Both the position numbers and the translations under genes were made by a program. From positions 33,144 through 97,143 of the forward strand of contig JBOHRW010000103.1 of assembly GCA_050732935.1 (NCBI GenBank): a stretch of 64,000 nucleotides of DNA. Direction: 5' to 3'. Within the stretch, counting starts at the first letter, position 1. The number at the start of each line of letters is the position of its first letter. The stretch comes from DASRVA01 sp050732935. Its GTDB lineage: Bacteria; Gemmatimonadota; Gemmatimonadetes; JACCXV01; JAHWKZ01. The notes under the pieces are model-generated. The model worked only from the letters and a program-made list of their open reading frames with translations. It was not told the DNA's origin and did not search any database. Below, piece after piece: positions 56,451 to 64,000 of this stretch.

Positions 56451-57755
56451 TTACGGCTCCAGCCGGTTGATGAGGCGTGGAAACGGGATCGCCTCGCGCA
56501 GATGGGCGAGCCCGCAGATCCAGGCCACCGTCCGCTCCACCCCGAGACCGAACCCCGAATGCGGCACCGAACCGTAGCGGCGGAGATCCAGGTACCACGC
56601 GTACGCCTCCTCGGGGAGGTCTTCCTCGCGGATCCGCGCCAGCAACCGGTCGTGGTCGTCCTCGCGCTGCGAGCCGCCGATGATCTCGCCGTAGCCCTCG
56701 GGGGCGAACAGATCGTTGGACAGCACGACGTCCGATCGCTCCGGGTGCTCCTTCATGTAGAAGGCCTTGGCCTTCTTCGGGAAAGAGTGCACGAAGACCG
56801 GCCGGTCGGAGGTCTCGGTGAGGAGGGTCTGGTCCTCGCCCCCGAAGTCCTGCCCCCACTCGGTCGCGCTCCCCTTCTCCCTGAGGTGTTCGACCGCGTC
56901 GTCGTACGAGAGGCGGGGAAAGGGCTCCTTCACCGCCTCCAGGCGCGCGACATCCCGTTCCAGGGCCTCGAGGTCGGCGCGACGCTCGGCGAGCACGCGC
57001 TCCACGACCCCCACGATCAGGTCCTCCTGGAGGTCCATGCTGTCCTCCCAGTCGAACCACGCCATCTCGGGCTCGACCATCCAGAACTCGGTCAGATGCC
57101 GGCGGGTCTTGGACTTCTCGGCGCGGAAGGTGGGACCGAAGCAGTACACGCGACCGAACGCCATGGCGCCCGCCTCGACGTAGAGCTGACCGGTCTGCGC
57201 GAGAGAAGCCTTGCCGAGATCGAAGTACTCGGTCTCGAACAGGGTCCCGGCCTCCTCGCCAACCGCGCGCGTCAGGATCGGCGTGTCGAGGAGGAGGAAG
57301 CCGCGCTCGTGGAGAAAGACGCGGATCGCCCGGATCACCGTGTCGCGGACGCGCAGGACGTGCCAGGGACGGCTCGAGCGCAGCCACACGTGGCGATTGT
57401 CGAGCAGAAAGCCGCTGCCGTGCTCCTTGGGGCCGATCGGGTACTCGGAGGCGATCTGGACCGGCTCCACCGTGCGCAGCGACAGCTCGAACCCGCCGGG
57501 GGCGCGGGCGTCCTCGCGCACCGTCCCGGTGGCGATCAGCGAGGACTCCTGGGTCAGGCTGTCATACGCCGCCCAGGTCTCCGGGTCGACATCGGCCCGG
57601 ACCAGGACGCCCTGGACGACCCCGGTCCCATCCCGGACGAGCAGGAACGAGATCTTGCCGCTCGAGCGCTTGTTGTACAACCATCCCCGGAGCTCGACCG
57701 TTTCTCCCACGTGGTCGGCGAGCTCCGCGATCCGTACGTATCTTGTGGCCTTCAC
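56451..57755 (-). CDS. asnS: Asparaginyl-tRNA synthetase
   Basis: The 434-residue class IIb synthetase has an N-terminal OB-fold anticodon-binding domain (VELRGWLYNKRSSGKISFLL). The catalytic domain has motif 2 GPTFRAEKSKTRRHLTEF and motif 3 GFGLGVERTVAWICG. AsnRS and AspRS are close relatives; the EFWMVEPEMAW and SFPKKAKAFYMKEHPE segments favour Asn. The GTG start lies 30 nt from the divergent propeller gene. Confidence 0.94.
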   Translation of the reverse strand: MKATRYVRIAELADHVGETVELRGWLYNKRSSGKISFLLVRDGTGVVQGVLVRADVDPETWAAYDSLTQESSLIATGTVREDARAPGGFELSLRTVEPVQIASEYPIGPKEHGSGFLLDNRHVWLRSSRPWHVLRVRDTVIRAIRVFLHERGFLLLDTPILTRAVGEEAGTLFETEYFDLGKASLAQTGQLYVEAGAMAFGRVYCFGPTFRAEKSKTRRHLTEFWMVEPEMAWFDWEDSMDLQEDLIVGVVERVLAERRADLEALERDVARLEAVKEPFPRLSYDDAVEHLREKGSATEWGQDFGGEDQTLLTETSDRPVFVHSFPKKAKAFYMKEHPERSDVVLSNDLFAPEGYGEIIGGSQREDDHDRLLARIREEDLPEEAYAWYLDLRRYGSVPHSGFGLGVERTVAWICGLAHLREAIPFPRLINRLEP

Positions 57756-57785
57756 GCGGCCCGCAAAGTAGCCTGGAGGTACAGC

Positions 57786-58943
57786 TTGTCAAACCCTTCT
57801 CTTCGTCTCCACCGTCATCGCTCCGCGGCGGCCATCCCGCTCGCCATCGCCCTCGCCACCGCACCGGCCGGCGCACAGAATCCCGTCCCGGAGTCCAGCC
57901 CGGCCCCATCTACGGCCCCCACCCTGGCGACCGTCGAGCGCAGGCCGGCCGCCCCGCCCGGTGCATGGACGGAGGCCTGGCGGCTGGACGTGTCCCGGGG
58001 TGGCTCGGCGCCGCTCGTCTGGAACGACTCTCGGATCCTGATCGCGAGCCTCGATCGCAACGTTCACGTCGTGAGCCTGGACGGCCCGAAGGTGGTCTGG
58101 AAGGACAGCTTCAAAGGAGGATTCGAAGCCGCTCCGGTGGTCACCGAGGAGCGGATCTATCTGGCCGAGATGCGCAAGGGGGCCCGGCTCGTCGCCCTCG
58201 ACCGCGGGTCGAACCGCGTGCTCTGGGCCGTCGAGGCGGGAGACCTCGTCGCCCCACCGATCGTCACGCCGGATCGCATCTACACGGTCTCATCGATCGG
58301 TGAGGTACGGGCCTTCGACGAGACCGGCGCCCTGCAGTGGTTGACCGAGCTGGAGACACGAGTGACGAGCGCCCCCGCTCTCCTGGACGGTACGCTCGTC
58401 CTCGCGGCCTCGAATGGCGAGCTCTATGCGGTGGACGCGTTCGACGGCTCCGTGCGCGACTCGACCAACCCCGGCGCGGGCCCCATGTGGGGCCATCCTC
58501 TCGTCCGCCCCAATGGCGGAACGGTGATCTTCGCGACCCTGGAAGGGCTTCTCATCGAGGTGGACGACGATCTTCAGGTCGTCCAGCAGCGCTCGTTCCC
58601 GAGCCGGTTCTACCTGGGCCCCGAAGAGGTGGCCGACGACCTCGTGCTGGTGGGACATGAAGGGACGATCTGGCGCTACAACTGGGCCAACTCGGAGATC
58701 GTATGGCACGCCGAGCTGCCATCGACCCTCCGGTCCCCGCCGCGGATCTCGGGTGGCGTGATCGGGATCGGCAGCCTCGAGGGCGTCTTCCACCTGATCG
58801 ACTTCGCGACCGGCGAACCCCTCTGGGAGGCCCGCCTCGACGGCGCGATCACCTCGCGCCCGCTGGCCCGCGAGCGCGAGTTCTTCGTGTTCACCGAACG
58901 CGGAACGCTGTACGCTTTCCGCCCGGAGGGCGCGGCGCGGTAG
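57786..58943 (+). CDS. Exported PQQ-type beta-propeller protein, BamB-like
   Basis: The 385-residue protein has an N-terminal export signal (LAIALATAPAGA). About six to seven PQQ-like blades follow with repeating W/V-rich strands (WTEAWRLDVSRGG, VLWAVEAGDLVAPPIV, LQWLTELETRVTSAP, PLWEARLDGAITSRP). BamB is the propeller partner of the BAM complex, and bamD is also in this window. Lipobox evidence is weak, so the BamB name is not certain. The TTG at 57786 has a GGAGG site 6 nt upstream, which decides this start. Confidence 0.8.
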   Translation: MSNPSLRLHRHRSAAAIPLAIALATAPAGAQNPVPESSPAPSTAPTLATVERRPAAPPGAWTEAWRLDVSRGGSAPLVWNDSRILIASLDRNVHVVSLDGPKVVWKDSFKGGFEAAPVVTEERIYLAEMRKGARLVALDRGSNRVLWAVEAGDLVAPPIVTPDRIYTVSSIGEVRAFDETGALQWLTELETRVTSAPALLDGTLVLAASNGELYAVDAFDGSVRDSTNPGAGPMWGHPLVRPNGGTVIFATLEGLLIEVDDDLQVVQQRSFPSRFYLGPEEVADDLVLVGHEGTIWRYNWANSEIVWHAELPSTLRSPPRISGGVIGIGSLEGVFHLIDFATGEPLWEARLDGAITSRPLAREREFFVFTERGTLYAFRPEGAAR

Positions 58944-58973
58944 GGGCTCTCCTGGCGGTTCCGCAGCGAGGCG

Positions 58974-61877
58974 CTAGAAGTCGTACCCTACGAAGAACGA
59001 GAACTGGGTATCGTCCTCTTCGCCGGGGAACAGGTTCCGGCGATCGTCGATCTCGAACCGCCGCGCCCAGTCGAAGCGCAAGATCAGCGGGCCGAAGAGC
59101 GGGTAGCGGATCGACGCCCCGTAGGACCCGAGCACTCCGGGCCACTTCTCGAACTGCTGGACCCAGGCGTTCCCGAGATCCACGAACAGGCCGCCCCAGA
59201 TCCCGTTGGCGATCAAAACCGCCGGACCTGTCCGGAGGCGATCGGGTGGCACGATCGGGAAGCGCCATTCCTGGTTGAGCAGGAGGGTGGTGCTCCCGCT
59301 CAGGGTGTAGCGCGGATAGCCGCGCAGCGAGAGCGGCCCTCCCAGGAAGTAGAAGGTGGGGATGTCGCCTTCCGAGTAGCGGCCGCGGGCGCGCACCGCG
59401 TAGGTGGTGCTCTGCGAGGTGCGGAAGTACTTGCGGGCATCCAGGAGAACGTCGGTGGTCTCGACCCCGCCCTGGCTCAGGTTCACGACCGGGCTGACCG
59501 TGAAGCTCAGACGCTGACCGTCGATGGGGCCGGCCGGTCCCCAGAGGGTGTTGTCGAAGGCATAGCCGAACGACGGGATCATGAGCCATGAATCACGGAA
59601 GAAATCCCCGCTGTCCGAGGTTTCGTCGATCGTGTTGCGCTCGAAGGTCATCTCCGCCTCGACGCGCTGGAACTTGGAGAACGGGTACAGCAGGATCCCC
59701 GTCGCACCCCACCGCTCCTCGAAGAAGTCGTTGCGGAACCCGATTCCCTCGCGCCCGAACTGTCCGGCGCTGCTGAACTCGTCTCCGAGCAGTGACTCGA
59801 AGAACGAGCGCAGTCGATAACCACTCACTCCCCAGTTGAGCCGGTTCTCGAGGTTCACGTACGTGAGCACGCCGGTGAAGCCGGAGAAGAGGTTGGTCCG
59901 GCCCTGCTGGGAGTTGACCTGGCCGATGATGACATGATCCCCCAGAAGGTCGCTGAAGAACACCTGCGCCCCCTCGCCCCGGCTGCCGTCCTCGGCGAAG
60001 GCGAGCGCTGCGCTCGCGAAGTCCAGACCGAACTCCCTCTTGTACTCCCGTTGCACGTACTTCTCGCCCGCGGGGATCTCCCAGGCCCACTGCGGCACCT
60101 CGGAGTCCACCGAGAGAGAGAAGGTCGGCGGGAGGTCGTTCGGCAGCTCGGCGCGGTAGATCCCGTACGCGAGGTTCTCGTAGGCCGTGAAGACGGCGTA
60201 GTCGCGTCCGTTTTCACGGAACCAGCGCGGGTGCATGGCTCCGGCGGCCAGTTCGGTCGCGCGCATGCCGTTGCCCTCGCGGTCGACTACATAGAGATCC
60301 AAGGTCCCCGCCCGATCCGAGGAAAAGACGATCCGCTCGCCGTCCGGGGACCAGTCCGGGTCCCGGTCAACCCAACGCCCGAAGGTCAACGGGCGCACCT
60401 CATGGCTCCCGACGTCGATCAGGAACAGATTCCAGGCCCCCTCGCCGCCAAAAGGCGTGCGATCGCTGGCGAAGACGATCTCGTTCTCTCGCGGCGACCA
60501 GCTCGGCGTGGCCTCGAGGTAGCGATCGTCGGTGAGCCGCTCGCGACGGCCGGTCTCGGTGTTCCAGAGGTAGAGATCGGAGAAGCCGGCCGTCGAGAGC
60601 CCCACGAACACGACGCGCCGCCCGTCCGGCGACCAGGTGGGGGAGGAGAGCACCGCGAGGTCCTCCCACGAGATCTCGCGCTCTCGGTCGCCCGACTCGA
60701 GGTCGTAGACGTAAAGTGCGTCCCGCGCGCCCTGCTTGGCGACGAAGACCAGCCACCCCCCCTGGCTGACGTCGATCAGGCTCTGCAAGGGATGGAGCGA
60801 CTCCATGTCTCCCGATCGCCCGGCCGTCACGACCGTGTCGATGTCGTGATTGGGCTCATCCAGATCGGCGGTGCGAATCGTCGTGTAGCCGCTTCCCAGC
60901 GACAGGTAGGCGATCCCGCTTTCCCCGTCGCCGTCGCCGCGGGCTCCGACAGGCAGAACGGCGGGCGTGAAGTTCAGCCGCCCCTCCGTCACGACCGGCT
61001 CTGCGATCGTGGAAACGGACCGCTCGGCGGCCAGGGTCGGGAAGTAGCGCTGCATGAGATGGCGATGCCAGCGGTTGGTCAGCTCGTCGATCGTGATGCC
61101 GTAGACTTTCCGGAATGCGGTCGAGAAGTTCCGATACTTCCACTCGCTCTCCATCAGCTCAACGACCCGCTCCTCGCCGAACTCCCGACCGAGAAACTCG
61201 AACAGGTTCTGTCCCAGCTTGTATGCGGCGAACGACCCGGCGAAGCGGTCCAGCTCGGGGACGGACGGGAGCCGACCGTTCAGGAGCAGGTCCCGCACCA
61301 CGAGATCGCCCTCCGCGCTCCACGGGCCCGACCAATATTCGGCCAGCCCTTCGGTGAACCAGAACGGCGAGTTCCAAGCGTAGCCGCCCGGATGAAGCCG
61401 CTTGAGATGGGCGCCTTTGCGGGCCTGGAAGACATGCACGAGCTCGTGCCGGATCACACGTCGGAAATCCGCGTACGACCCGTTGAAGGGCAGCGCCACC
61501 CGCCCCTTCAGGAACTCGGTGAACCCCGCCACGCCCTCCGGGATGAAGAAGGGCACGATGTTGGTCTGCTCGAAGTGCTGATGGCTCGCGTAGACGACCA
61601 GGGGGATCCGGTCCTTGGGGCTGTACGAGAACTTGTGCTCCAGGAACCCGAACGACTCCTCGGCGTAGTCGAGGGCGACCAGGGCCAGCTCCCGCTCCTC
61701 CGGGTAGTAGTAGACGTCCAGGTGGTCGCCGGTCAGGATCTCCCACCGGAAGTCGTCGTACTGGACCTTGTTCTTGCCAAAGCGGGAGTACTGGGCGGAG
61801 AGCGGGGCGGGAATGGTCAGGAGGAGGACGAGCAGGAGGGTCATGCGGATCGAGAGATCGGGTCGGCGATGTGCCAT
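58974..61877 (-). CDS. Metallopeptidase-like / TolB propeller / Omp85-type barrel fusion
   Basis: The 967-residue exported protein (signal peptide about 1-28) has three parts. Residues about 45-280 are a gluzincin-like peptidase MA domain with HELVH at 144-148 and a downstream FTEGLAEYW glutamate helix at about 174-182. Residues about 300-590 are TolB-like propeller blades with repeated WSPDGRRVVFVG and DPDWSPDGERIVFSSDRAG units. Residues about 640-967 resemble a surface-antigen/Omp85 barrel, with GGPLSLRGYPRYTLSG and a C-terminal FFVGYDF beta-signal. The start is ATG with AGGA upstream. The 142 nt gap upstream (61878-62019) holds nothing I can identify. Confidence 0.85.
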   Translation of the reverse strand: MAHRRPDLSIRMTLLLVLLLTIPAPLSAQYSRFGKNKVQYDDFRWEILTGDHLDVYYYPEERELALVALDYAEESFGFLEHKFSYSPKDRIPLVVYASHQHFEQTNIVPFFIPEGVAGFTEFLKGRVALPFNGSYADFRRVIRHELVHVFQARKGAHLKRLHPGGYAWNSPFWFTEGLAEYWSGPWSAEGDLVVRDLLLNGRLPSVPELDRFAGSFAAYKLGQNLFEFLGREFGEERVVELMESEWKYRNFSTAFRKVYGITIDELTNRWHRHLMQRYFPTLAAERSVSTIAEPVVTEGRLNFTPAVLPVGARGDGDGESGIAYLSLGSGYTTIRTADLDEPNHDIDTVVTAGRSGDMESLHPLQSLIDVSQGGWLVFVAKQGARDALYVYDLESGDREREISWEDLAVLSSPTWSPDGRRVVFVGLSTAGFSDLYLWNTETGRRERLTDDRYLEATPSWSPRENEIVFASDRTPFGGEGAWNLFLIDVGSHEVRPLTFGRWVDRDPDWSPDGERIVFSSDRAGTLDLYVVDREGNGMRATELAAGAMHPRWFRENGRDYAVFTAYENLAYGIYRAELPNDLPPTFSLSVDSEVPQWAWEIPAGEKYVQREYKREFGLDFASAALAFAEDGSRGEGAQVFFSDLLGDHVIIGQVNSQQGRTNLFSGFTGVLTYVNLENRLNWGVSGYRLRSFFESLLGDEFSSAGQFGREGIGFRNDFFEERWGATGILLYPFSKFQRVEAEMTFERNTIDETSDSGDFFRDSWLMIPSFGYAFDNTLWGPAGPIDGQRLSFTVSPVVNLSQGGVETTDVLLDARKYFRTSQSTTYAVRARGRYSEGDIPTFYFLGGPLSLRGYPRYTLSGSTTLLLNQEWRFPIVPPDRLRTGPAVLIANGIWGGLFVDLGNAWVQQFEKWPGVLGSYGASIRYPLFGPLILRFDWARRFEIDDRRNLFPGEEDDTQFSFFVGYDF

Positions 61878-62019
61878 CGTCCTGTTCAGCCCCCGAAGGT
61901 GGTGGTCCTCGGCCCGTGAGCTCGATACGCGCCCGCCGCAAGGATGTGCACGTTTGACGCCGCGGGCAACCCGCTGATGGGAAACGTTGCCGGGACCGAC
62001 CGGGTTTAGCTGGCCGTGT

Positions 62020-62451
62020 TCAGCCGGTCACGACGCGTCTGAGGGCGAGTGCGAGGTCGCCGGGGATCCGGCGCGGGCGCCGATCGCTCCCCATGGCCAG
62101 GAGCCGGGTCACCCCGTCGGCCAGACGACGCCCGTCCGTGGTCAGCTCGTAGGCAAAGACCACGGACCGGCTACGGAGCTCGCTCACGCCGGTCGCGATC
62201 TCCACCACGTCGTGGTAGCGCGCCGGCTGGATGAAGCGGCAGCGCGCCTCGATGACCGAGAAGACCAGACCCTCCTCCTCGAGACGGCGGTAAGGGAAAC
62301 CCAGGGCCTCCAGGAACTCCGTCCGCCCGACCTCCATCCAGACGAGATAATGAGCGTGGTAGGCGATCCCCTGCTGGTCGGTCTCCGCGTATCGGACGCG
62401 GACCCGCGCGCGGTGGACACCCGAGGGTGGCGGCCGTCCCGTCTCAGCCAT
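62020..62451 (-). CDS. Acyl-CoA thioesterase, 4HBT/YbgC type
   Basis: The 143-residue hotdog-fold protein has the 4HBT active-site segment RYAETDQQGIAYHAHYLVWMEV with its catalytic Asp-like position. The RFIQPARYHDVVEI strand is also typical. It hydrolyses acyl-CoA or acyl-ACP thioesters; YbgC homologues are linked to the Tol-Pal envelope system. It overlaps the 3' end of the AhpD-like gene by 8 nt. Confidence 0.9.
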   Translation of the reverse strand: MAETGRPPPSGVHRARVRVRYAETDQQGIAYHAHYLVWMEVGRTEFLEALGFPYRRLEEEGLVFSVIEARCRFIQPARYHDVVEIATGVSELRSRSVVFAYELTTDGRRLADGVTRLLAMGSDRRPRRIPGDLALALRRVVTG

Positions 62452-63046
62452 CGTCGAGCCCCGTCAGCAACTCCTCGACGAGGCCCTTTCTATCCCACGT
62501 GACCGCCACTGCCCGGGCTGCGCTCGCGAGGACGTCGGCCTGGACGCCGGTATGGCGGGCGCCCTGCAGGTGGGAGGCGAGCTGACGACGCTCCCCCATG
62601 GCGATCAGCGCGCCCACGGCCGCCATCTCCCGGACGTCCGCCGGTGGTCCCGGCCGGCTCAGGACCTTCCCGTACCCCTCCACGAGCGTCCACGCGGAGA
62701 GCTCGGGATGGAGGCGGGCGAGGCGGATCTGAAGGGCCTCGAAGTTCCCGCTGTAGATAAGCCGGCAGAGGCGCTCTCCCCGCTCCCGCCAGCGCGCCGG
62801 CCGCATGCCCTCGGTGCGCGGCTTCCCCCGGCCTCCTCGGCGCATCGCCCACGACTGCCAAGTGTAGAAGGCGTTGATCGTCCGCGGGAAGCCGGCGAAG
62901 AGGTAGGTCTGGAGAAGAAGCTCGTCGATGTCCTCGGCCGAGAGGACCTCCACGGCCCGGTCGAGGGCTTCTCGCAGGCGATCCGGGTCGCCGGCGGCGG
63001 CCGCGGCGCCGAGCATGCCGATCGCCATCGCCTCGGCGGCGGTCAT
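62444..63046 (-). CDS. Carboxymuconolactone decarboxylase/AhpD-like protein
   Basis: The 200-residue helical protein has a CMD-like segment EDIDELLLQTYLFAGFPRTINAF in the N-terminal half and a second, weaker repeat near LVEGYGKVLSRPG. The redox CxxC of AhpD is missing, so peroxidase-type activity is not expected. I start it at the ATG at 63044-63046, which overlaps the asparaginase stop (ATGA). The exact substrate is unknown. Confidence 0.78.
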   Translation of the reverse strand: MTAAEAMAIGMLGAAAAAGDPDRLREALDRAVEVLSAEDIDELLLQTYLFAGFPRTINAFYTWQSWAMRRGGRGKPRTEGMRPARWRERGERLCRLIYSGNFEALQIRLARLHPELSAWTLVEGYGKVLSRPGPPADVREMAAVGALIAMGERRQLASHLQGARHTGVQADVLASAARAVAVTWDRKGLVEELLTGLDDG

Positions 63047-64000
63047 CGAGGCACCTCGAGCGGCAGCGCCGCGTCGATCCTCCCCACCACGCGCCCGGCG
63101 TGGTTCCGGACATCGGGCCGCCAGTGTCCTTCCAGCCGGCGGGCCGTGAGCTTGTCGATGGCGCCCGCTTCGAGGAGGAGCTCCACGAGGGCGACGTCCT
63201 GGGCGCGCTTCGCGCCGTCGCCCACCTTGAGAGCGAGGCCTTCCCCGCGCTCGCGGAGGACGGCGCAGAATACACCCTCGGCCCCCGTCTTCACGATGAC
63301 GCTCTGGCCGCAAAGGGTCATAAGGTCCGTGTCCATGCGTCCCGTCCCCGCGACGTACTCCGGATGGGCGGCCATGGCGTCGAGGATGCGCCCGATGGCC
63401 CGGGCCGGGTCGGTGTCCCGGGTCCGGTCGGCGGCGGCCAGCCGGGCGAATGCGGCCGCCATCCCGCGCACCGGAAGGAAGAACGTCGGGGCGCCGCATC
63501 CGTCGACCGCGCAGTGGACCTCCGAGGCGGTGATCCCCGCCAGCTCGGCCACCGTGCGATGAATGCGCACCTGCAGGGGATGGTCGGGCTCGAGGTACGT
63601 CTCCAGCGGCCAGTCCATGGCCCGGCAGACGGCCAGCATCCCGGCGTGCTTTCCGCTGCAGTTGTTGTGAATCCGCCCCGGCGCCTCCCCCGCTTCCCGA
63701 AGCCCCTCGGCGGCCCCGGGATCGAGCGGCGGGTGGGGTCCACAGCGGAGAAGCCCGGGATCGAGATCGGCCTTGTCGAGGATCCCGCGAACGGCGTCCA
63801 GATGGAACGGCTGGCCGCCGTGCGAGGCGACCATCACCGCGAGCTCCCGGGTCGTGAAGCCGAATCGTTCGACCAGGCCTTCCTCGACCAGGGGAAGGAC
63901 CTGGATCGGCTTGGCGGCGCTCCGGAACCAGGCCCGCCGTTGCGGATCGCCGTGGGCCGAGAGGAGACCGCCGTCGGCATCCACCACGGCCGCGTGGACG
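63043..64000 (-). CDS. L-asparaginase II family protein (N-terminus cut by window edge)
   Basis: The visible 319 residues match the thermostable L-asparaginase II (PF06089) family, not the classic AnsA/AnsB fold. Key segments are FRSAAKPIQVLPLVEEGL, MVASHGGQPFH, HNNCSGKHAGMLAVCRAM and VDGCGAPTFFLPVRGMA. It should hydrolyse asparagine to aspartate. The reading frame is open to the right edge, so the first residues lie outside the window. Confidence 0.88.
   Translation of the reverse strand, partial: VHAAVVDADGGLLSAHGDPQRRAWFRSAAKPIQVLPLVEEGLVERFGFTTRELAVMVASHGGQPFHLDAVRGILDKADLDPGLLRCGPHPPLDPGAAEGLREAGEAPGRIHNNCSGKHAGMLAVCRAMDWPLETYLEPDHPLQVRIHRTVAELAGITASEVHCAVDGCGAPTFFLPVRGMAAAFARLAAADRTRDTDPARAIGRILDAMAAHPEYVAGTGRMDTDLMTLCGQSVIVKTGAEGVFCAVLRERGEGLALKVGDGAKRAQDVALVELLLEAGAIDKLTARRLEGHWRPDVRNHAGRVVGRIDAALPLEVPR

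Overview
The window is about 64 kb of GC-rich chromosomal DNA from a diderm bacterium. Outer-membrane biogenesis genes (lolA, bamD, a BamB-like propeller, an Omp85-type barrel), an ADP-heptose enzyme and secDF show the diderm envelope. The long SecA with an enlarged cross-linking domain region, DUF4254 and DUF4321 proteins, many TPR proteins and frequent GTG/TTG starts suggest Gemmatimonadota or a related phylum. That placement is inference and needs marker-gene phylogeny. Coding density is very high. Most genes are on the minus strand in long runs with 1-4 nt stop/start overlaps. I see no phage, integrase, transposase, CRISPR array, rRNA or tRNA gene.

Layout (minus strand unless noted). 1-9.3 kb: uvrB (cut by the window edge), lolA, rel, a small unknown protein, radC, rho, secA. 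9.5-18 kb: a tightly coupled operon hldE-ugd-uxs-udk-gmd-DUF4254-TPR-bamD-nadD that joins nucleotide-sugar supply to outer-membrane assembly. 18.1-18.7 kb (+): nfuA. 18.8-32 kb: one long co-directional run, TPR-pepP-efp-accB-accC-ftsK-UDP-GlcA 4-epimerase-wbpA-wbpP, then two radical SAM genes. The last of these resembles the tetraether/membrane-spanning lipid synthase (Tes) family. 32.1-34 kb (+): a PpiD-like chaperone. 34-39.3 kb: tatA, DUF4321, polyprenyl diphosphate synthase, PHP phosphoesterase, a homocysteine methyltransferase/MTHFR fusion, a TPR protein. 39.3-43.4 kb: hutI, hutU and selD. selD is itself a selenoprotein, with an in-frame UGA. 43.5-50.5 kb: ridA, a PiT phosphate transporter with its DUF47 partner, a membrane protein, tatD, secF, secD. 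50.65-50.83 kb: a MITE-like inverted-repeat element. 50.8-55.5 kb: a coupled operon alr-DUF1844-cdd-BMC vertex protein-lipoprotein-outer membrane protein. 55.6-59 kb: mazG (+), asnS, a BamB-like propeller (+). 59-64 kb: a metallopeptidase/TolB propeller/Omp85 fusion, a thioesterase, an AhpD-like protein and asparaginase (cut by the window edge).

The observations most worth following are the Tes-like radical SAM gene and its radical SAM neighbour, downstream of acidic-sugar and acetyl-CoA carboxylase genes; the Sec-containing SelD with a plausible SECIS hairpin; the lone microcompartment vertex protein in a cell-envelope operon; and the peptidase-propeller-barrel fusion.
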